In this document: positions 32,096 through 36,344 of the stretch, in pieces
Layout: each line of letters begins with the position of its first letter
How positions within the stretch are numbered: the first letter of the stretch is position 1
Assembly (NCBI RefSeq): GCF_001418575.1
Contig: NZ_LIQR01000212.1
Span: forward strand, 1 to 36,344
DNA length: 36,344 nt
Reading direction: 5' to 3'
Origin: Peterkaempfera griseoplana
GTDB lineage: Bacteria; Actinomycetota; Actinomycetes; Streptomycetales; Streptomycetaceae
Program-made: the position numbers and the translations under genes
The notes under the pieces: model-generated
What the model was told of the DNA's origin: nothing
The model's input: only the letters and a program-made list of their open reading frames with translations
Database searches by the model: none

Positions 32096-33664
32096 ATGAA
32101 CTCCTCACCTGCTCCCGGCGCCCACAAGTGGGCGACACTGACCATCGGCTGTGTGGCCCAGCTGGTGCTGGCCGTCGACATGACGGCGCTCCACCTGGCC
32201 ATCCCCGGACTGACCAGGGATCTCGACCCCTCCGCCACACAGATCCTGTGGATCGCCGACAGCTACGGCTTCGCCCTGGCCGGCCTGCTGGTCACCATGG
32301 GCTGGCTCGGTGACCGGATCGGCCGCAGGCGACTGCTGCTGATCGGCACCGGCGCCTTCGGGCTGGCCTCCGCGATGACCGCCTACGCCGACAGCGCGGC
32401 GCAGCTCATCGCGGCCCGGGCCCTGCTGGGTGTCGCGGGCGCGACCATCATGCCGTCCACCCTCTCCCTGATCCGCAACGTCTTCACCGACGCCAGGGAG
32501 CGCACCACCGCGGTGGGCATCGCCTCGGGTGTCGCGGGGGCCGGGGTCGGCCTGGGACCGGTGATCGGCGGAGCGCTGCTGGACCACTTCTGGTGGGGCT
32601 CGGTCTTCCTGGTCAACCTGCCGGTGATGGCGGTGCTGCTGGTGGCGGGCCTGCTGGTGCTGCCCGAGTCCCGCAACCCCCGGCCGGGCCGGCTGGACCT
32701 GCCGAGTGTGCCACTGTCGGTCCTCGGCGTCCTGGGCCTGGTGTACGCGGTCAAGGAGGCCGCCCGGGCCGGTGCGGGCCAGCCGAGGGTGGCGGTGGCC
32801 GCCGTCGCCGGACTGCTCGCCCTGGTGGTCTTCGTACGGCGCCAGCGGCGGCTCGACCACCCGCTGATCGACCTCCGGCTGCTGGGCAGCCGGGCCTTCT
32901 CCGGTTCGGTGGGCGCCAACCTGGTGGCCATGTTCGCCCTGGTCGCCCAGTCGCTGATCTTCGCCCAGTACTTCCAGCAGGTGCTCGGCTGGTCGCCGCT
33001 GGTCGCCGGACTGGCCGGGCTTCCCGGAGCGGTCGCCGCGATGGCGGGCGGTGGGCTGGCCGGACCGCTGATCGGGGTCATGGGACGAGCCAGGGTGGTC
33101 GCCCTGGGGATGGCGGTGGCCGCCTGCGGCTTCGTCCTCTACACCCTCACCGGCACCGTCGCGCACTACCCGGTGATGGTGCTGGCGATGCTGCCGGTCG
33201 GCCTGGGCATGGGTTTCACCTTCGCGGTCACCACCGACACCATGCTGGCGGCGGTGCCCCGGGAGCGGGCCGGCGCCGCCTCCGCCATCTCCGAGACCGG
33301 CAACGAACTCGGCGGCGCCCTGGGCATGGCGGTCCTGGGCAGCGTCCTCGGCGGTGTCTACCGCGGCGGCCTGCGGCTGCCGGACGGGCTGCCCGGCGGG
33401 ACCGTCGCCGCCGCCCGGGACTCCCTCGGCGGCGCGCTGCAGGCCGCGGCCGGGGCTCCGGCCGGACTCGCCGGACGGATCACCGATGCGGCGCGGCACG
33501 CCTTCGTCGGGGGGATGCACACCGCGGCGCTGTGCAGTGCGGCGCTGGCCGCGGTCGTCGCGGTGGCGGTGCTGTTCGCACTGCGCGGGGTGCCGAACGA
33601 CATCCCCGAGCAGCCGGAACCCGCCGACCAGGAGGCTCCCGCCGCGGCGGCTGCGGTCCGCTGA
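32096..33664 (+). CDS. MFS efflux transporter, DHA2 (QacA/SmvA-like)
   Basis: This 522-residue membrane protein is predicted to have 14 transmembrane helices. The first helix carries LVLAVDMTALHLAIPGL (the D-M-T acidic site typical of QacA/SmvA-like antiporters), motif A is MGWLGDRIGRRRLLLIG, and motif C-like text is VAGAGVGLGPVIGGALL. The family exports cationic drugs and quaternary compounds by proton antiport. The ATG at 32096 has only a weak ribosome binding site (GGGACAG). It has no adjacent regulator; the inverted repeats upstream suggest control in trans. The C-terminal tail is Pro/Ala/Glu-rich. Confidence 0.9.
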   Translation: MNSSPAPGAHKWATLTIGCVAQLVLAVDMTALHLAIPGLTRDLDPSATQILWIADSYGFALAGLLVTMGWLGDRIGRRRLLLIGTGAFGLASAMTAYADSAAQLIAARALLGVAGATIMPSTLSLIRNVFTDARERTTAVGIASGVAGAGVGLGPVIGGALLDHFWWGSVFLVNLPVMAVLLVAGLLVLPESRNPRPGRLDLPSVPLSVLGVLGLVYAVKEAARAGAGQPRVAVAAVAGLLALVVFVRRQRRLDHPLIDLRLLGSRAFSGSVGANLVAMFALVAQSLIFAQYFQQVLGWSPLVAGLAGLPGAVAAMAGGGLAGPLIGVMGRARVVALGMAVAACGFVLYTLTGTVAHYPVMVLAMLPVGLGMGFTFAVTTDTMLAAVPRERAGAASAISETGNELGGALGMAVLGSVLGGVYRGGLRLPDGLPGGTVAAARDSLGGALQAAAGAPAGLAGRITDAARHAFVGGMHTAALCSAALAAVVAVAVLFALRGVPNDIPEQPEPADQEAPAAAAAVR

Positions 33665-33738
33665 CCGGCGGGCGGGGGCCCGTCCCCCGGGGTACTTTGG
33701 CGCACGTACTGATCCCTCCCGGCGAGGTGACGAGGCGA

Positions 33739-34014
33739 ATGGTCCGCAGGCATGTGGTGGTCTCCGGCGAGGTGCAGGGTGTCTTCTTCCGCGACACCTG
33801 CCGCCGGACGGCCGCCGAGCACGGGGTCTCCGGCTGGGTGCGCAACCGCGCCGACGGCACGGTGGAGGCGGTCTTCGAGGGGCCGCCCGAGGCGGTGGAG
33901 CGGGTGGTCGCCTGGAGCCGCCAGGGGCCACCGGCCGCCAGGGTCGAGCAGGCCGAGGTCGTCGAGGAGGAGCCGGAGGGCCTGACCGGGTTCGCCGTGC
34001 TCCCCACCGGCTGA
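33739..34014 (+). CDS. acyP: Acylphosphatase
   Basis: This 91-residue enzyme hydrolyses acyl phosphates such as acetyl or 1,3-bisphosphoglycerate-type carboxyl phosphates. The fold signature V-x-G-x-V-Q-G-V-x-F-R is present as VSGEVQGVFFRDT with catalytic R18, and GWVRNRADGTVEAVFEG supplies the catalytic Asn (N36). ATG 33739 follows a GAGGTGACGAGG stretch. It is convergent with the DNA glycosylase gene with one base between stops. The acylphosphatase next to an Fpg-type gene is a familiar pairing in streptomycetes. Confidence 0.92.
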   Translation: MVRRHVVVSGEVQGVFFRDTCRRTAAEHGVSGWVRNRADGTVEAVFEGPPEAVERVVAWSRQGPPAARVEQAEVVEEEPEGLTGFAVLPTG

Positions 34015-34015
34015 G

Positions 34016-34876
34016 CTACTTCAGCAGTCTGGACAGCCGCCGGTCCGCCAGCACCCGGCCCTGGGTCTGGCAGGTGGGGCAGTACTGCAGCGACGACTCG
34101 GCGAAGACCACCTGCCGTACGGTGTCGCCGCACACCGGGCAGGGCTCTCCGGCCCTGCCGTGCACCCGCAGGCCTGCCTTCTTCTCCGCCTTGAGGTCCC
34201 CCGAGGCCAGCCCCCGGGCCCGCTCCAGGGCCTCGCCCAGCACCGAGCGCAGCGTGCCGTACAGCCGGTCCAGCTGCTCCTCGTCCAGCGAGGAGGCCAG
34301 GGCGTACGGGGAGAGCCGCGCCGTGTGCAGCACCTCGTCGGAGTAGGCGTTGCCCACCCCGGCGAGCAGGGACTGGTCGGTGAGCAGCCCCTTGAGGCGG
34401 ACCCGGCGGTCCGCGGCCACTGCGGCCAGGTCGGTGCGGGAGAAGGAACCGTCCAGCGGGTCGGGGCCGAGCCGGGCGACGCCGGGGACCTCCGCCGGGT
34501 CCCGTACGACATGGGCGGCCAGCCGCTTGGTGGTGCCCTGTTCGGTCACCTGCCAGCCGGAGCCGTCGTCCAGCAGCAGCTGCAGGGCGAGCGGGCCGCG
34601 GCCGGGCCTGGGCGGAGCGGTGGGCAGACCGTCACGGTGGCGGACCCAGCCGGCCCGCGCCAGATGGAGGACCAGGTGCAGACCGGAGGCGTCCAGATCG
34701 AGGAACTTGCCGCGCCGGGTGACGGAGGCGACCGTGCGGCCGTGCAGGGCCGACGGCGGCGGGTCGAAGGTCTTCAGCGCCTGGAAGGCCGGTACGTCCA
34801 GCCTGACCACGGTACGGCCGGCCGTCCGGCCGTCGAGGTGGTCGGCCAGCGCCTGCACCTCGGGAGACTCCGGCAT
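34016..34876 (-). CDS. Fpg/Nei-family DNA glycosylase
   Basis: This 286-residue base-excision repair enzyme begins MPESPEV, giving the N-terminal Pro2 nucleophile and Glu3 needed for glycosylase/lyase action. It ends with a zinc finger C246-x2-C249-x16-C266-x2-C269 (CPVC ... CPTC). The helix-two-turn-helix region has LLTDQSLLAGVGNAYSDEVL. Because Pro2 must be exposed, the start is fixed at 34876, yet the GGAGG lies only one base from the ATG, and another in-frame ATG occurs three codons upstream. Whether it acts on 8-oxoguanine (MutM) or oxidised pyrimidines (Nei) cannot be told from sequence alone. Confidence 0.9.
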   Translation of the reverse strand: MPESPEVQALADHLDGRTAGRTVVRLDVPAFQALKTFDPPPSALHGRTVASVTRRGKFLDLDASGLHLVLHLARAGWVRHRDGLPTAPPRPGRGPLALQLLLDDGSGWQVTEQGTTKRLAAHVVRDPAEVPGVARLGPDPLDGSFSRTDLAAVAADRRVRLKGLLTDQSLLAGVGNAYSDEVLHTARLSPYALASSLDEEQLDRLYGTLRSVLGEALERARGLASGDLKAEKKAGLRVHGRAGEPCPVCGDTVRQVVFAESSLQYCPTCQTQGRVLADRRLSRLLK

Positions 34877-34976
34877 GCCTCCCATGATGCACCGGGTGCC
34901 GGCCGGGCGCCGGGGTGGTGCGGGTGCCGGGGGCGGCGCACCCTGGATGAAGAGGCAGTGATCGGAGGTGATTGCC

Positions 34977-35258
34977 GTGCAGGCACAGACCAACACGCTC
35001 GTCGGATGGCATGTGGAGATGGAGTTCAGCGAGAGGGACGCCCGCACCAGGGCGGCGGCCCTGCTGCGGCTGCCGGACGGGACGGAGATCAGGGCGCACG
35101 GGCACGCGAACCGCCACCCGGACGACCCGGAGCAGCAGCGGGTGGGCGAGGAGGTGGCCGCGGCCAGGGCCTTCGACGACCTGGCACGCCAGCTGCTGGC
35201 CAAGGCCGGCGGGGAGATCGAGGAGGTCACCCATCTGCGGGCCTACCTGGCCATGTGA
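34977..35258 (+). CDS. DUF1876 domain protein
   Basis: This 93-residue protein matches DUF1876, a small alpha-beta fold (dsRBD-like) common in actinobacteria: GWHVEMEFSERDARTRAAA, RLPDGTEIRAHGHANRHP, VGEEVAAARAFDDLARQLL. The function is not established. I chose the GTG at 34977, since a near-perfect Shine-Dalgarno (GGAGGTGAT, 34964-34972) ends five bases before it; an upstream GTG at 34968 lies inside that site. It is divergent from the glycosylase gene. Confidence 0.85.
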   Translation: MQAQTNTLVGWHVEMEFSERDARTRAAALLRLPDGTEIRAHGHANRHPDDPEQQRVGEEVAAARAFDDLARQLLAKAGGEIEEVTHLRAYLAM

Positions 35259-35314
35259 GGCCCGGCCCCGCTCTCTGCCGGGCACGGACCCCGCAGCAAC
35301 GATGGGTGTGATGA

Positions 35315-35330
35315 TGTGACCGGCGTCACA
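35315..35330. promoter_or_regulatory. Consensus Crp-type site upstream of the lipoprotein gene
   Basis: TGTGACCGGCGTCACA is a perfect dyad fitting TGTGA-N6-TCACA and the streptomycete form GTG-N6-GNCAC. It lies 90 bp before the start codon at 35420, a normal position for control of this gene. Confidence 0.65.
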
Positions 35331-35419
35331 GGAAAAGTCGTCAGGGGCATGTAACCCGGGGAGCGGTGGGCTGCGTAGAGGGGGCAAGTCACCAGCCCAC
35401 GCCCCTGGAGCCTGTCTTG

Positions 35420-36208
35420 ATGCGCGCCAACCGCACCCCGAAGCACATTGCCGCCCTGGCGATCGTCGGTGCCGCAGCCCTCAGCCTCACCGCCTGCAAG
35501 TCCGGCACCCCCGCCGCCGCGGGTCTGCCCACCCCGGCCGGTGCGGTGACGGGCCTGCCGACCCCCGCGGTGAGCGCCCCCACCGCGCTCCCCGGCCTGC
35601 CCGGCGGCAAGGGCGGCGTCAAGGTCCCCGCCTCCGTGCTGCCCAGCAGCATCGGCAAGGGGGTCGGGTCCGGGGCCGTGCGCGGTGTCGCCGGCACCGC
35701 CGTCGGCAAGGTCAAGGGCGTCGCGAGCGCCGCCGCCGGCTCGGTCGGCGCCGCCTGCGCCGTCCACGACCTCAAGGGCTCCCTGGACGTGCCGTCGGCC
35801 GCCGCCGGGCTCAACGTCGGCGACCTGCCCGCCGGGGTGGTCGCCACCGTGGTGAAGCTGGTCAACACCACCACCCACTCCTGCGTCCTCAACGGCTGGG
35901 CCGGTCTCACCCCCGTCGCCGTGGGCAGCCCGCTGGCCGGTGTGAAGCAGACCCGGATCGGCCACCAGGGCGACACGGTCACCGTCGCCGCCGGGGGCAC
36001 CGCCTATGTCGCCGCCGGCTTCACCACCGGCGCGACCTGCCCCTCGCTGGACAGCGTCAATGTGATCATCCCCGGCCAGTCCGGTGTGCTGCAGGTCCCG
36101 GTCGCCACCACCACCGGCGCCGACAAGCCGCTCCGCATCTGCCCCGGCCTGCTGCGCACCACCCCCGTCAGCACCCACCCCGCTGACGTCCTGAAGCTCA
36201 TCGGCTGA
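35420..36208 (+). CDS. DUF4232-type lipoprotein
   Basis: This 262-residue exported lipoprotein has a type II signal peptide (MRANRTPKHIAALAIVGAAA) with lipobox LTAC, placing the lipidated cysteine at residue 26. Residues about 27-110 are a low-complexity Gly/Ala/Pro/Val linker containing two near-identical GLPTPA units. Residues about 125-262 match DUF4232, a secreted beta-sandwich with paired cysteines (AACAVHDLKGSLD, THSCVLNGWAGLTPVAVG, TCPSLDSVNVIIPG, RICPGLL). Its function is unknown; the proteins sit on the outer membrane face of actinobacteria. ATG 35420 has GGAG nine nt upstream. A perfect Crp-type dyad sits 90 bp upstream. Confidence 0.87.
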   Translation: MRANRTPKHIAALAIVGAAALSLTACKSGTPAAAGLPTPAGAVTGLPTPAVSAPTALPGLPGGKGGVKVPASVLPSSIGKGVGSGAVRGVAGTAVGKVKGVASAAAGSVGAACAVHDLKGSLDVPSAAAGLNVGDLPAGVVATVVKLVNTTTHSCVLNGWAGLTPVAVGSPLAGVKQTRIGHQGDTVTVAAGGTAYVAAGFTTGATCPSLDSVNVIIPGQSGVLQVPVATTTGADKPLRICPGLLRTTPVSTHPADVLKLIG

Positions 36209-36220
36209 CATCGCACAGAC

Positions 36221-36250
36221 CTTCCCGGCGGGTGCCTCCCGGCCGGGAAG
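36221..36250 (+). terminator. Hairpin terminator after the DUF4232 lipoprotein gene
   Basis: CTTCCCGGCGGG and CCCGGCCGGGAAG pair almost perfectly around a TGCCT loop, 12 bp past the stop. A second, larger dyad (arms at about 36257-36268 and 36300-36311) follows. Confidence 0.65.
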
Positions 36251-36325
36251 CACCACCTGCGGCCCGGACTCCGGGGCTCCACCCCCCGGCTCCCCGGCCC
36301 GGACCGCAGGCGGCCGGTGCTCCGC

Positions 36326-36344
36326 ATGTCACTTATACACATCT
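36326..36344. other. Probable residual Nextera transposon-end adapter
   Basis: The last 19 bases match the reverse complement of the Nextera (Tn5) mosaic-end sequence at 17 of 19 positions, including a continuous 13-base stretch (CTTATACACATCT) at the extreme end. This is most likely library-construction sequence left on a contig end rather than chromosome, so frames beginning here on the minus strand should be ignored. Confidence 0.9.

Overview
The window is very GC-rich, densely coded DNA. Its gene families (Scr1/DUF5753 regulator with a DUF397 partner and an RsbW-type kinase, SpoIIE-type phosphatase, WXG100-like proteins, DUF1876, DUF4232 lipoprotein, AldO-type oxidase) point to a streptomycete (Streptomyces, Kitasatospora or Streptacidiphilus; genus not resolved). 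It behaves like a complete assembly contig. The left edge lies inside a 49-bp sequence repeated at 1579-1627, and the last 19 bases closely match the Nextera transposon end sequence, so they are probably not genomic.

Left end (1-6.9 kb), a decayed island at a tRNA gene: the 3' half of a tRNA-Arg(CCU) gene (1-43) is duplicated at 1579-1627. Between the copies lie an integrase remnant that has lost its N-terminal domains, a small membrane-protein ORF and little else. A third, degenerate copy of the same tRNA 3' end sits at 5304-5346. The DNA between copies two and three holds a DUF6891-like fragment, an IS21 istA remnant, a GAF-SpoIIE phosphatase and a methyltransferase. A SUKH-domain protein and an ArsI/CadI remnant follow. 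This looks like repeated integration and decay at one tRNA.

6.9-14.8 kb: a DUF4097 protein behind an array of GTTGC/GCAAC motifs, a MOSC protein, a secreted PA14/fibronectin protein whose ribosome binding site abuts a perfect 10-bp hairpin, an abrupt junction of two gene fragments (aldo/keto reductase and FG-GAP), a small unknown gene, and an 1163-residue secreted protein. That protein has seven four-cysteine modules followed by three 91-residue Ig-like repeats.

15-21.8 kb: a regulatory triad (DUF397, Scr1-type HTH, divergent RsbW-like ATPase), a beta-propeller-like protein, a GNAT acetyltransferase, and a four-gene operon in which every junction is a 4-bp ATGA overlap. It encodes a WXG100-size protein, a T7SS-secreted-like protein and two unrecognised partners. 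No type VII secretion machinery is present in the window.

21.8-36.3 kb, metabolism and efflux: a DHA2 transporter divergent from a marR-aldO pair, with two adjacent palindromes in the promoter; an SDR; a pnuC-nadR operon for nicotinamide riboside salvage divergent from dihydrolipoyl dehydrogenase; a TetR regulator divergent from an NmrA-like reductase; a CapA-family protein; a second DHA2 transporter; acylphosphatase; an Fpg/Nei glycosylase; DUF1876; and a DUF4232 lipoprotein preceded by a consensus Crp site. All family assignments were made by eye from sequence motifs; no database search was run.
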